From the NCBI GenBank assembly GCA_949155905.1, contig CASCWU010000003.1, forward strand, positions 1 through 64,000: a stretch of DNA of 64,000 bases. The letters run 5' to 3'. Positions 1 through 9,083 of the stretch are shown one piece after another. A program made the position numbers and the translations under genes. The number at the start of each line of letters is the position of its first letter. Position 1 is the stretch's first letter. Source of the stretch: an uncultured Lachnospiraceae bacterium (GTDB taxonomy: Bacteria; Bacillota; Clostridia; Lachnospirales; Lachnospiraceae). The notes under the pieces are model-generated. The model was given only the letters and a program-made list of their open reading frames with translations. It was not told the origin of the DNA and did not search any database.

Positions 1-710
1 CCTGTCAATACAGCTAAAAACAAGCTGTCGTTTGTTTTTAATGCCTGGCCTAACAACCCACGGATTAAGCTGGCCATTTCCTCGTAATATCCCGCCCGCT
101 CCGCCTTATCCAACGGCACATCATATTCGTCAATCAGGAGGATAGCCTTTTGTCCGTAATGCTTGTATAAAAGCTGGGACAGCGTCAACAGGCTTCCTGT
201 AAGCACTTCATTTGACATGATAAATTCCCGCTCAGCTGTTTCGTCTAACCTAGTCAATTTTTCATATTGCACTTTCTCTTTTTCTGAAAGCCTACTGCTA
301 TCCTGTAAAAATCCAAAGTGTAGCGCTTCATTCCCAATCGCCGAACAAAGCATCCCCCTGGCATCTTCAAAATTCCGTGCCGCCACGCCTTTCAGGGTAA
401 TCGAAATCACCGGAAATTTCCCCATATACTTCTCGCACAGCTCCGTTTCCTTTGCAATCTCCAGCCCTTCAAACAGGCTGGCATCGCTCCCATAGGCAAA
501 GAAGTGCTTGAGCATACTCATATTAAGCGACTTCCCAAACCGTCTTGGCCGGGTAAATAAGTTCACTTTCCCCCAATCCTGAAGCAGATCCCGGATCAGC
601 CTGGTTTTATCTACATAATAAAACCCTTCCTTGCGAATCTCCTCAAAATTTTCAATTCCTACTGGTAGCTTTATGAACTGCCGACCGCTACCTCTCCTCT
701 GCTCTGCCAC
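1..710 (-). CDS. AAA-ATPase-like / PD-(D/E)XK protein, N-terminal part (runs off the window)
   Basis: The N-terminal 236 residues of a protein closely matching the complete paralogue at 2293-4062; the C-terminal nuclease half lies beyond base 1. It carries the family's N-terminal block (a 'LPVGIENFEEIRKEGFYYVDKT'-like stretch), then the P-loop-like RPRRFGKS near residue 53 and a Walker B-like LLIDEYDVPLDK. Start: no ATG is in frame between the upstream TGA and the conserved block; GTG at 710 has AAGGAGG eight bases upstream and is preferred. The family (AAA-ATPase_like with a DUF1703-type nuclease domain) is often multicopy in gut Clostridia and its role is unknown; a DNA-related or mobile-element role is only inference. 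The promoter is the same type as that of the paralogue. Confidence 0.85.
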   Translation of the reverse strand, partial: MAEQRRGSGRQFIKLPVGIENFEEIRKEGFYYVDKTRLIRDLLQDWGKVNLFTRPRRFGKSLNMSMLKHFFAYGSDASLFEGLEIAKETELCEKYMGKFPVISITLKGVAARNFEDARGMLCSAIGNEALHFGFLQDSSRLSEKEKVQYEKLTRLDETAEREFIMSNEVLTGSLLTLSQLLYKHYGQKAILLIDEYDVPLDKAERAGYYEEMASLIRGLLGQALKTNDSLFLAVLT

Positions 711-788
711 CTGTCATCCCTCCTTCTTTTCCTCACGGTCTACTTGCTTTTGGAACACCAAATTCCCCTATCGTAATCCTTATCCCCC

Positions 789-817
789 AGTATAGTGGAA
801 AAAAGCAAGGATGTAAA
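789..817 (-). promoter_or_regulatory. Sigma70-type promoter of the partial ATPase gene
   Basis: On the minus strand TTTACA (817-812), a 17-base spacer and TATACT (794-789) lie about 80 bases upstream of the GTG start. The same two hexamers and spacing precede the paralogue at 4122-4150. Confidence 0.7.
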
Positions 818-945
818 GATTTACGGATACCACTGCGCCTACACACAAAAAACATGCGCTTCCTCCCGCACACCAATCCGTTCCCTTGAAAATCAGCGCT
901 TCCTCCGAGCCTCTCCAGGCCTACAAACGAAACAACTCTGCATAG

Positions 946-1512
946 TTACAAAACCGCCCATATTTTCTGACGGCTCGCCTCCTCCACCGTCAGGCTCAAT
1001 TCGCCATCTCCGATAATAATCCGGTCGCCTCTATCAATCCCCTTAGTTCCCTTTCCTTGTATCGTTCTCTGGATATTTTTTAGAGTATTTCCCTGGCTAG
1101 TTTGAGGAATATTTTCTTGGCTAGTTTCCTGGGTATTTTGTGGAATATCCCCTGTTTTTACAGAACATGGAAAGAACTCTGTCTGAACCGGAATAACCGC
1201 TGTTTCCTGCTCCGGTTCTTCCTCTGGGTTCTTGCAGCCTGCCGTAAAGCACACCCTCTGGCCGTTTTGGATGGAATATTCGGCTCCGTTCGGCAGGCCA
1301 AGCCGGTATTTCCGCCCCGGCAAAGGAATATCCGCCATAATCTCCAACGGCATTTTCATCCTAGAACGAAAACAAGCGATTTCCTCGCAGTATACCTCCA
1401 TCGACTCACGCACCATATTGACACGGAGCATACCAATTCCCTGCTCCTCATAGCACCTTGCCATCGCAGCATAGGCGCTTCGGTCTCCTATCCGAAATGT
1501 AGGAATAATCAT
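946..1512 (-). CDS. Pyruvate-kinase-like protein, short and probably frameshifted
   Basis: 188 residues with the look of a pyruvate kinase barrel start: an N-terminal 'RIGDRSAYAAMARCYEEQGI' segment, RVNMVRE, an 'LEIMADIPLPGRKYRLG' strand where pyruvate kinases have the DTKGPEIR region, and near the end GDRIIIGDGELSLTVEEAS, like the domain-B-return motif. A true pyruvate kinase is about 470 residues, so this is either a small divergent relative or a fragment. Residues 115-150 are a low-complexity TQET/SQEN/SQGN stretch. After VEEAS the minus-strand frame ends quickly, while the shifted frame continues as GGFVTMQSCFVCRPGE down to TGA at 893-895, which suggests a frameshift near 970. ATG at 1512 has GAAGGAGA eight bases upstream. 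Enzyme activity is unlikely without the remaining barrel. Confidence 0.6.
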   Translation of the reverse strand: MIIPTFRIGDRSAYAAMARCYEEQGIGMLRVNMVRESMEVYCEEIACFRSRMKMPLEIMADIPLPGRKYRLGLPNGAEYSIQNGQRVCFTAGCKNPEEEPEQETAVIPVQTEFFPCSVKTGDIPQNTQETSQENIPQTSQGNTLKNIQRTIQGKGTKGIDRGDRIIIGDGELSLTVEEASRQKIWAVL

Positions 1513-1591
1513 GCTATTCTCTCCTTCGCTCTTTTTTTGGTAAAGTGGTGTTTTTTTATTTTTTCTTTTTTCCTGATTTCTGATTTACAAT

Positions 1592-2083
1592 TTATGATTC
1601 TGGCATTTCTAAAAATTTCACGGTATTTGTATTTGCAATCCCAGCGTACAACGCCTTCGTATACCGCCCTGTAGTGTAAAAATGCTCCATCACATACTTC
1701 GCCGTAAACGGCATCTCCAAAGAACGCATTTCCTCCAGGGAAAACCATCTGCAGATTCCTTCATTAGAAACCAAGGCGTCCTCTACATGCTCCCTCAGAT
1801 TGGCAAAAAAATAATAATTCTGCCGAATCTCACCCTTTATTTTCCTCAATGTAACATAACGCAGCGTCATTCCCTCTATATCCTCTGGCTTTAAGCCCAG
1901 CTCCTCCTGAAGTTCCCGCTTTACACAGGCCGCCGCATCGTTGCACTCTTCCTTTTCAAAATGGCCGCCTGCGGAGCCTGTCCAGACGTTATTGACCACC
2001 CTGCCGCCCTGTCTGTATAAAAGGAGTACCTTTTCTCCCCGAAACAGATAGATAGAGGTCATATTTCTCAGCCTTCCTTCCAT
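1592..2083 (-). CDS. Nudix hydrolase (8-oxo-dGTP diphosphatase-like)
   Basis: A 163-residue Nudix protein that would hydrolyse a nucleoside diphosphate linked to another moiety in the cytoplasm; substrate not predictable. The Nudix box reads GGHFEKEECNDAAACVKREL followed by QEELG, with the metal-binding REx2EE core; the box carries a two-residue insertion between GxxxxxE and RE relative to the textbook pattern, a variant I recall from Firmicutes relatives. The C-terminal part (GICRWFSLEEM) is the usual strand-helix after the fold. An upstream in-frame ATG at 2110 adds nine basic residues, but the ATG at 2083 has AGGAGAGG seven bases upstream and is preferred. It ends about 80 bases before the pyruvate-kinase-like gene, so the two may be co-transcribed. 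Confidence 0.85.
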   Translation of the reverse strand: MEGRLRNMTSIYLFRGEKVLLLYRQGGRVVNNVWTGSAGGHFEKEECNDAAACVKRELQEELGLKPEDIEGMTLRYVTLRKIKGEIRQNYYFFANLREHVEDALVSNEGICRWFSLEEMRSLEMPFTAKYVMEHFYTTGRYTKALYAGIANTNTVKFLEMPES

Positions 2084-2292
2084 GGACTTTCCTCTCCTTT
2101 TCCCTTTCATATGCTCCCGGAATCTCTAAGCCTATTTTCTCCTCTTCCTTTTTCACTTTTCTTTTTTCTACTATAATTAAGCAAATCCAAAAAGCTACGC
2201 AAAAAATCTTGTGTTTTATAACTTCAATCTTATCGTTATATAGTGGGCAGATTTGTGCAGGATTTCAAATTTACTCATTTATAGTTTTCTAT

Positions 2293-4062
2293 TTATTTTA
2301 ACCTCTGTTCCACTTTTGTCATCACCCTGCACTTTTTCCGTTCGCAGGCAATCCCAACAAAAATGATTTTCTTCATCTCTTCCAACTCCAGTGCTTCACG
2401 GTAATGCTTTTTTTCAATCTGCTCCAAGGCTTCCAGACAACCTGCCTCCAAATCGCCTCCATCCGGGTACTTCATTTCAATCACAATTCCAATCTCTTCC
2501 TCCTCAATCTTCACCAGGATATCACTATAGCCGTCTCCTGATTCTACATTGGAGCGGACAGACCACTCCTTACGATGAGAAAGCAGCCCCAGCAGTACGC
2601 CATGATAGAAGTTTTCTTTCAGTTCCTTTCGTACCGCCGTATCCCGGATGCTGATCGTCTTTTTCAAATAAGCGGTAAACTGCTGTTCAATTCCTGCGGC
2701 ATCCCCTACACAGAGAGCGGCATACAGCGCCTCCAGCAATTCTGGCTCTTTCCCTGCTTCCCCGCGGATCCATTCCATCACCTGCTCCACAAAGATTTCC
2801 CGAATCTCCTGATTTGGAATAGCTAATTCGTAAGTATTCCTGCCTACCTGCCTTCGTTGGGTGAGATATCCGGTCATGAACATCACACTCCAGACATTTT
2901 CCGTATTCGCATATAATTCATGGTACGTCAGTTCCTGGCGAACCTCCTTTGTCACCGTACTGCCATTTACAAGCTGCTCCAGTTCCCATTTCGTACTGGA
3001 ATCTGCCGACTGGAGGAAGGTTCGGATAATCTCATTCCCGCTTGTGTTCATCCAGTAGGCCTGCGGAAATACGTCCGGATCCCGGCGTAATTCACTACAA
3101 TAGTTGATCACATCCCATGGACAGTAGACATCTACCTTTCCAAAGCAGTAACCGTCATACCACTCCTTCATTGAGGCAGATTTTTCTTCCAGGCCGTAAA
3201 ATTCCAGCATCTCCCGTACCTCATGGTCAAGAAAGCCAAAATATTCCCCAAATATCGTATTCGTAATTGAATATACCTTAAAGTTATTTAGACCAGTGAA
3301 AATGCTCTCTTTCGCCACTCTCAAGCAGCCTGTCAGCACCGCAAAAAACAGATGGTCATTTGTTTTTAAGGCCTGCCCCAACAGCCCACGGATCAAACTC
3401 ACCATTTCTTCATAATATCCCGCCCGTTCCGCTTTATCTAACGGTACGTCATACTCGTCAACCAGAAGGATCACTTTCTGTTTGTAATGCTTACATAGAA
3501 GCTCACACAAAGTTTTCAAGCTTCCTTCTAATACATCCTGGGACATCAAAAAACCTGGTTCTTCTCCTTTTCCCATTGTTATGAGCCTGGTATATTGCTC
3601 TTTTTCCTTCTCTGTTAGCTGTTCGCTCTTCATTAAAAATTGAAAGCGCAATGCTTCATTCCCCATCACCGAGCAAAGCTTCTCTCCGGCGTTCTGAAAA
3701 TTCCTCGCTTCTACTCCCTTCAAGGTAATCGAAATCACCGGGAATTTCCCCATATACTTCTCACATAGCTCTGTTTCTCCTGCAATCTCCAGCCCTTCAA
3801 ATAAGCTGGCATCGCACCCATATTCAAAAAAATGCTTGAGCATACTCATATTGAGCGACTTTCCAAACCGCCTTGGCCGGGTAAATAAGTTCACTTTCCC
3901 CCAATCCTGAAGCAGATCCCGAATAAGCCCAGTCTTATCTACATAGAAAAACCCTTCTTTACGAATCTCCTCAAAATTCTCAATTCCGACCGGCAGCTTC
4001 ACCCACTTTTTATCTGCTCGCTTCTTCTCTATAAAATATTCTTTTTGTCTCTTCCCTTCCAT
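2293..4062 (-). CDS. AAA-ATPase-like protein with C-terminal PD-(D/E)XK nuclease domain
   Basis: 589 residues, full length for the AAA-ATPase_like plus DUF1703-type nuclease architecture. Visible motifs are RPRRFGKS at residues 62-69 (P-loop-like), KVILLVDEYDVPL at about 196-208 (Walker B), a helical middle, and the nuclease core with Asp514 in YSDIL and Glu529-x-Lys531 in VIEMKY. Biochemical function of the family is not established; it is often multicopy in gut anaerobes. ATG at 4062 has GGAGGG seven bases upstream. It is a close paralogue of the partial gene at 1-710; both the coding sequence around the P-loop and the promoter are shared, pointing to recent duplication. It appears to be a single-gene transcript. 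Confidence 0.9.
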   Translation of the reverse strand: MEGKRQKEYFIEKKRADKKWVKLPVGIENFEEIRKEGFFYVDKTGLIRDLLQDWGKVNLFTRPRRFGKSLNMSMLKHFFEYGCDASLFEGLEIAGETELCEKYMGKFPVISITLKGVEARNFQNAGEKLCSVMGNEALRFQFLMKSEQLTEKEKEQYTRLITMGKGEEPGFLMSQDVLEGSLKTLCELLCKHYKQKVILLVDEYDVPLDKAERAGYYEEMVSLIRGLLGQALKTNDHLFFAVLTGCLRVAKESIFTGLNNFKVYSITNTIFGEYFGFLDHEVREMLEFYGLEEKSASMKEWYDGYCFGKVDVYCPWDVINYCSELRRDPDVFPQAYWMNTSGNEIIRTFLQSADSSTKWELEQLVNGSTVTKEVRQELTYHELYANTENVWSVMFMTGYLTQRRQVGRNTYELAIPNQEIREIFVEQVMEWIRGEAGKEPELLEALYAALCVGDAAGIEQQFTAYLKKTISIRDTAVRKELKENFYHGVLLGLLSHRKEWSVRSNVESGDGYSDILVKIEEEEIGIVIEMKYPDGGDLEAGCLEALEQIEKKHYREALELEEMKKIIFVGIACERKKCRVMTKVEQRLK

Positions 4063-4121
4063 ATCCTGGCCCTCCTATTCCACCATTTGTCCTCTCTTCC
4101 CTGTCTTTCCTATCTGACTAT

Positions 4122-4150
4122 AGTATAGCGAAAAAACCGGAAACTGTAAA
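4122..4150 (-). promoter_or_regulatory. Sigma70-type promoter of the ATPase/nuclease gene
   Basis: TTTACA (4150-4145), 17-base spacer, TATACT (4127-4122) on the minus strand, 60 bases ahead of the ATG at 4062. Identical hexamers and spacing to the promoter at 789-817. Confidence 0.75.
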
Positions 4151-4187
4151 GCAAGACCTCCTGCCAGAAAAATACCTTTAAACGACA

Positions 4188-4233
4188 AAAAAGCGTTTTA
4201 CCTATCCTATTTCAGACAAGTAAAACGCTTTTC
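4188..4233 (-). terminator. Rho-independent terminator after the Ig-flavodoxin gene
   Basis: Inverted repeat AAAAGCGTTTTAC / GTAAAACGCTTTT with a loop of about 19 bases, followed on the minus strand by a run of six T. It sits 15 bases beyond the stop codon at 4248. Confidence 0.8.
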
Positions 4234-4247
4234 TATTCCCAGGGCTC

Positions 4248-5162
4248 TTAGTTTCCCAGACTCAGGCCTGCTATCCATTCCTCTATGGTTGCTTTTGACA
4301 CATCTCCGCTAAAACGACGCCCTTCTTTTACCTCCGGGCTGCCGGAGGCAATGTCTTTGATATGGCTGACCGCAGTACTGATGCCGCTGCCTCCCGAAGT
4401 ACAAAACGGTACAATGATTTTCCTGGAGCAATCATAGCTTTCTAAAAAGGTATCAATAATCCGCGGCTCCTCTCCCCACCAAATCGGAAAGCCCAGATAG
4501 ATTACCTCATAATCACCAAACTTTTCGACACTTCCTTCTATACCCGGACGCGCCGAAGCACTCTGCTGTTCCTGATTTGCCCGGCAGGAATCGTTGTTAT
4601 AATCCAGATCTGCCGCAGTATATGGATCGCTCGGTGTTATCTCATAAAGCTCTGCCCCTGTTACGTCTGCAATAACCTCTGCTACACCCTTTGTTGTGTT
4701 CGTTGCAGAAAAATAAGCTACCAAAGCCTTCTTTGTACCGCTATCCTGTGTGGCGGAGCCTGAGGCCGTATCCTTTGTCACCTTCACCTTACATGTCACC
4801 TTCTTACTTTTGTATCCCTCCGCCCGGACAGTCACGCTTATCGTAGACGTTCCCTCTTTTTTTGCCTTCAGTTTTCCGTTTTTATTTACAGACACGACAG
4901 AAGGCTTGGAGGATTTATAGGTGACAGTCTTTTCCGCCAGCTTAGGCGAGGTGCTTATCTTTATTTTAGCTGTTTTTCCCTCCTTCATAGACACTGTAGT
5001 TCCATTCGCTTTTTTGCTTCCGATTTTCATCGTTACTGTTTTGATTGTTTTTCCAGAAGCCGCCTGAACTGCCTGGATAGAAAAAACAGCGGTACATACG
5101 AGGAAAAGCGCCAGCGCCCATTTCCATAGGAATCTCTTACACGGATTTTTTTGATTCAACAA
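4248..5162 (-). CDS. Secreted Ig-like (Big_2) flavodoxin
   Basis: 304 residues. A basic N-terminus, a hydrophobic stretch ALALFLVCTAVFSIQAVQAA ending in an AxA cleavage site and no lipobox Cys predict export. Residues about 38-130 form a Big_2-type Ig domain (KTAKIKISTSPKL, SSKPSVVSVNKNGKLKAKKEG, ISVTV). Residues about 145-304 form a flavodoxin fold: KALVAYFSATNTTKGVAEVIAD supplies the phosphate-binding loop, then VIYLGFPIWWGEEPRIIDTFL and IVPFCTSGGSGI. Such flavodoxins bind FMN and carry electrons; an exported one suggests an extracytoplasmic redox role, which is inference. The start is TTG at 5162 or the next TTG, both downstream of a GAGG site. Followed by a clear terminator. Confidence 0.85.
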   Translation of the reverse strand: MLNQKNPCKRFLWKWALALFLVCTAVFSIQAVQAASGKTIKTVTMKIGSKKANGTTVSMKEGKTAKIKISTSPKLAEKTVTYKSSKPSVVSVNKNGKLKAKKEGTSTISVTVRAEGYKSKKVTCKVKVTKDTASGSATQDSGTKKALVAYFSATNTTKGVAEVIADVTGAELYEITPSDPYTAADLDYNNDSCRANQEQQSASARPGIEGSVEKFGDYEVIYLGFPIWWGEEPRIIDTFLESYDCSRKIIVPFCTSGGSGISTAVSHIKDIASGSPEVKEGRRFSGDVSKATIEEWIAGLSLGN

Positions 5163-5276
5163 CTTAACCTCATCCCTTCTTTTATTTATTTGGCTCGCTT
5201 CCAGGTTATTGTACTATCTGTATATCAAAATGTCCAATACCTAATGCTAATGTTTTTCTATGCCTTTTAGGTATGG

Positions 5277-7478
5277 CTATTTGTTTTTCTCTGTCCTTTG
5301 TTTCTCCTGTTCCTTTGACATTTTCTTATACTCCCCTGGCGTCATCCCCAGTGATTTCCGAAACAAACGGTTTAATGGCTGTGCATCGTAAAAACCAACC
5401 AGTTCCGCCACCTCCTTGACGCTGTAATCCTGATCTGCTGCCAAAAGCTCTTTTGCCCGTTCAAATCGCTGCTGATTAATATATTCCAAAAGTCCATAGC
5501 CCTTCCAACGCTTAAACTGCTTGGAAAGCGTAGAAATATTCTGGCCGTACTGCTCTGCAATCGCGCCAACTGTCAACTGTGCTTCTCCATAATGCGCTTG
5601 AATATACAAAGCAATTTCCTCTATCTGCTGTTCGGTTATCTCTTTACTGCTTTGAGGCTCTTTTTGCGGCAACTCTGCCGACATCCCGGCAATCAACTCG
5701 GAAAACCTCGCTACCGCTTCCTTGATTTGGTGTCTTTCCAATACTTGCAGCAGCTCCTCACCCTGCTTTCTCCAGCCATTCTCCCCTTCCAGGCTTACCT
5801 TGGAAAAACATAAGCTGGCACTGTATTCCTTTGGATTCCAGCTGCGATACTCCAATAACTCACTGATATCCCGATAACACTGCGGCAACCCTTCCAGACC
5901 ATAGTGCCGACGACTGATGCAGACCGCAAGCTCCATAGAATAATACTGTGAAAAAAACAGTTTCAATTCCTCTGCCAATTTCAAAAAAATCTGCCCTACT
6001 TCCTCCTCTTCTATCTCCTCCGGTACATTAACGACAGAAAAAATGATCCCTTCTGTCTCTGCCTCTACCGATGGGTAAAACGGCTCTATTAGTTCATGCA
6101 GCACACTTTCTACTGCAAAAACAGCCAAATCATATTCCTGTGAGGTGACGGGTTCCTTCTTTTCCCATATTTTCCCCAGTTCTAGCAGTTCAATCCCAAG
6201 CAGCACAAAACCCTTGTCATGAAAATCTGCAATCCATTCCTGTAAACGTTCCTCCCACAGCTCAGGCTTTCGATACCCCTTCAGCATAATATTCATATAG
6301 GCGTTCTGCACAGAAGTCTGATTTTCCGCCAGGGCGGAACGGCTCTGCTGATAATTCTCTAAAAGCTTCTCCACAGAGGCACGAATCTGTAAAAATTCAT
6401 CTTTATCATCTATTCCCTTTTCCTTCCCTTTGGTGACAAGCTGCAGCAGCTCCTTGACCGGAAGGTACTGCAGCTTCGCCAGATAATAAATTAAGATACC
6501 ACCGATCACGATACAGGCCGCAATATAAATAACCAACAAAAGCATCATATCATTTATTGTTTTTTGATACTCCTGTCTGGACACCTGAACCAAATAGGAT
6601 AATTCATAATCCTTAGAATCCTGCAGCAAAAAGAAATACTCCTTATCCCGCATCAGCCAGTAGGAATCCATCGCCTGTGCCTGCAAATCTCCCTGTTTCA
6701 CAAAGTTTTTTTCCTGTGCAGCCGCCTGGCGTGCCATCTGTACTGCTTTTAAAAAAGAAACATCCCCTTTTTGCTTTTTTCCTTCCTCTACTCCCATCCA
6801 TTTCCCGTCTGGAAAAAGCAAATACAGCGTTGCCTCTTCGTTTGTCACCATATTCCAGATATACGATTCATCCAAATATACAACAACACGAGCTGCCTGC
6901 TCCTCCCCTAAATGGATCGAATACAAATAAGTCAAGCGATCTCCCACCAACCTAAGCTCCCCCTGAAAAGCTTCAGCAATTAATTCTTCCCGAAATTCCT
7001 CCAAAGAACAACCAAATCGCTTTTGTTCAAATCCTCGTATATCCTTCAGGGAACTAAAAAGCTCGCTTGTAATGATGTCGTCCTGCCTCGGCAGATAGAC
7101 ATATAAATCAGAAATGACACCATTAATCAGCTTATAATTTGCAATTTGTTTTTCAATTTCTAGCACCTTTAACCTTTGCTCCGGCGTATATCCGCTGCCA
7201 TCATTCCGCTCCAGGGCTGCTACTGCTCTGGAATTTAGCAAGCTATAGCAAATCTGGTACAGACTTTCCAGTTCATTTTCCAAATAAATCTGTACGGAAT
7301 AGACTGCCTGATGCTGCAGCCGATGCACGTTTTTCTGCTCCCTTGCCAGCGCATCTCCGTAAATGATACCGCCGAACAATACCGGCAAGGCTAATACAAG
7401 CCCATAGGAAAGCATCCAGCGGTATAAGGTACTGGAAATTTTTCTGGAAATATGCCGTTTGATTGGAAATCCGGCCAT
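5277..7478 (-). CDS. Membrane-anchored AraC-family transcriptional regulator
   Basis: 733 residues from ATG 7478, which has GGAGG nine bases upstream; the longer frame to 7538 lacks a site. Layout: transmembrane segment at about 17-38, an extracytoplasmic sensor of about 240 residues, a second transmembrane segment (LLLVIYIAACIVIGGILIYY), a linker, a poorly conserved middle domain, and a C-terminal double helix-turn-helix of AraC type (LTVGAIAEQYGQNISTLSKQ and VKEVAELVGFYDAQPLNRLF, then MTPGEYKK). Proteins of this build sense carbohydrate outside the cell and activate nearby sugar-uptake genes. It is followed on the same strand order by an esterase and a sugar-binding lipoprotein, the likely targets. 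Confidence 0.88.
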   Translation of the reverse strand: MAGFPIKRHISRKISSTLYRWMLSYGLVLALPVLFGGIIYGDALAREQKNVHRLQHQAVYSVQIYLENELESLYQICYSLLNSRAVAALERNDGSGYTPEQRLKVLEIEKQIANYKLINGVISDLYVYLPRQDDIITSELFSSLKDIRGFEQKRFGCSLEEFREELIAEAFQGELRLVGDRLTYLYSIHLGEEQAARVVVYLDESYIWNMVTNEEATLYLLFPDGKWMGVEEGKKQKGDVSFLKAVQMARQAAAQEKNFVKQGDLQAQAMDSYWLMRDKEYFFLLQDSKDYELSYLVQVSRQEYQKTINDMMLLLVIYIAACIVIGGILIYYLAKLQYLPVKELLQLVTKGKEKGIDDKDEFLQIRASVEKLLENYQQSRSALAENQTSVQNAYMNIMLKGYRKPELWEERLQEWIADFHDKGFVLLGIELLELGKIWEKKEPVTSQEYDLAVFAVESVLHELIEPFYPSVEAETEGIIFSVVNVPEEIEEEEVGQIFLKLAEELKLFFSQYYSMELAVCISRRHYGLEGLPQCYRDISELLEYRSWNPKEYSASLCFSKVSLEGENGWRKQGEELLQVLERHQIKEAVARFSELIAGMSAELPQKEPQSSKEITEQQIEEIALYIQAHYGEAQLTVGAIAEQYGQNISTLSKQFKRWKGYGLLEYINQQRFERAKELLAADQDYSVKEVAELVGFYDAQPLNRLFRKSLGMTPGEYKKMSKEQEKQRTEKNK

Positions 7479-7601
7479 CGCGACAGTCCTCCTTTTTTGA
7501 TAGCACAAAAGTACAGGATACGAAAAAGTATCCTGCACCTTTGTTTTTTTCTTGCTGCAAATGTTTTCTATAACCCTCGGTTAGTAAAGCAGATATCTGC
7601 A

Positions 7602-8996
7602 TCAATGAAACATATGTACATAAGGATGTTCTTCGGTAAATTCCGACCATTCGATGTTCTGATTATCCTCGTTACATATCATCCCGTCCTCCGCTTTACC
7701 GGATGGATTGCCGGTTTTCATAAAATTCGTCCAGCAGGAGAGCATTTCCTCCGATACCCGGTAATCTGCCTCCTCCTTTGGTCTCCAGCTCCGATTCAAT
7801 GTCCCAAACATATACCAAAGCTCACAGGAGTGGAACGCGCCTGCGTCGTCCCCTAACGGCTGCTTGGCAAAAAAGTAGTTATAGCAGTGTCCGGTATGAA
7901 GCGACTGGCAAAGCTTGCTCCATTTGAGGATGCTCTGATACATCGTCGTTTCTGTATCTGGTATCCGTGCCGGATCACAACCCATATCGTGGGAATTCGA
8001 GCCAATCATATAGGTAATCGGATGCAGTCCTCCGGCAGCAATCGTTTCATCCAACCCATCCTTTAACAGTCTTCCGTCCTTGACGACAGAGAATACAAAC
8101 GGCATCTCCGGCCAGCCCTTTCCGGCGGCTTTTTCCATTATCTCCCGCATAGTCTCCTCCTGCTGACTTTGCAGCTCCTCTGCCGGAATACTACGAAGCT
8201 GCTCTAGCAAGGAGCCTTCCGGATAAAACCGCCGGAAATAGGCTTCGTTTTTAGCAGCGGCCTCCTGCCAGGAGAGACAGTGGCTTAAATAGCCTGCTTC
8301 ATAACCGCCGCCGCTTTGCAGGATGGCACGCTGGTACAGACCCCTTGTCTCCTCGGCGCAGCTTAATACCGAAATACTCATACTGCCTGCTGACTGACCA
8401 AATACCGTGATGTTTTCCGGATCTCCGCCAAAAGCAGCGATGTTTTCCTTGACCCATTTGATAGCGGCAATCTGATCGAGCAGCCCGACGTTTCCGCAGG
8501 TGTTGTCCCCGTTTTCCTCCGCCAGCTCCGACAGCGTGAGGAAGCCCCACATACCAAGACGGTAATTTATTGTAACGAGAATAACACCGCGTTTGCAGTA
8601 GGCTTCGCCGTCAAACGGCAACTCGGAACCATATCCTCCCTGGAAAGCGCCTCCATGAATCCATACCGCCACAGGGAGCGCAGCCTGTTCTTCTCCTGCC
8701 TGTGCCGGAGTCCAAACATTCAGATAAAGACAATCCTCCGACATTGGAACCAGGTAGTCTGGATTAGAATAAAACTCTTTTCCATAAAAGCCATCGTGTC
8801 CAGAACGCTGAATGGACTCCGGTGGAAATTTCTGTGCCTTTTTTACTCCCTCCCAAGCATCTGCTTCCTGTGGAGGGCAGAAGCGCAGAGCGCCGATGGG
8901 AGGCTTCGCATAAGGAACGCCCTTGAAAACAGCATAGCTGCCCATGTCGATTCCCTCTAGTTTTCCCTTTGTAGTTGTCACCTCATACAATCCCAT
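7602..8996 (-). CDS. Type B carboxylesterase / lipase family protein
   Basis: 464 residues, alpha/beta hydrolase of the carboxylesterase B family. Oxyanion-hole motif IHGGAFQGG at about 113-121, nucleophile Ser202 in GQSAG, and His389 in the FHSCELWYMFG motif; the EDCLYLNVWTP block typical of the family is at 87-97. No signal peptide, so cytoplasmic. It lies between a sugar-type regulator and a sugar-binding lipoprotein, so removal of acyl groups from imported glycans is a reasonable guess; the substrate cannot be read from sequence. ATG at 8996 has AGGAGA nine bases upstream. Slightly shorter than the usual 490-550 residues. Confidence 0.9.
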   Translation of the reverse strand: MGLYEVTTTKGKLEGIDMGSYAVFKGVPYAKPPIGALRFCPPQEADAWEGVKKAQKFPPESIQRSGHDGFYGKEFYSNPDYLVPMSEDCLYLNVWTPAQAGEEQAALPVAVWIHGGAFQGGYGSELPFDGEAYCKRGVILVTINYRLGMWGFLTLSELAEENGDNTCGNVGLLDQIAAIKWVKENIAAFGGDPENITVFGQSAGSMSISVLSCAEETRGLYQRAILQSGGGYEAGYLSHCLSWQEAAAKNEAYFRRFYPEGSLLEQLRSIPAEELQSQQEETMREIMEKAAGKGWPEMPFVFSVVKDGRLLKDGLDETIAAGGLHPITYMIGSNSHDMGCDPARIPDTETTMYQSILKWSKLCQSLHTGHCYNYFFAKQPLGDDAGAFHSCELWYMFGTLNRSWRPKEEADYRVSEEMLSCWTNFMKTGNPSGKAEDGMICNEDNQNIEWSEFTEEHPYVHMFH

Positions 8997-9083
8997 TTCT
9001 TAAATTCTCCTATTGAACCCATCCGAGATGGGCTTAGTTCCGCAAGGTTTTTGTCCAGACACCTTGCTGTTTACCCCTGGCTT

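Noticed and set aside
9038-9080. Terminator between the binding lipoprotein and the esterase
   Set aside because: A GCAAGGT/ACCTTGC hairpin is present but there is no T-tract; read-through is as likely.
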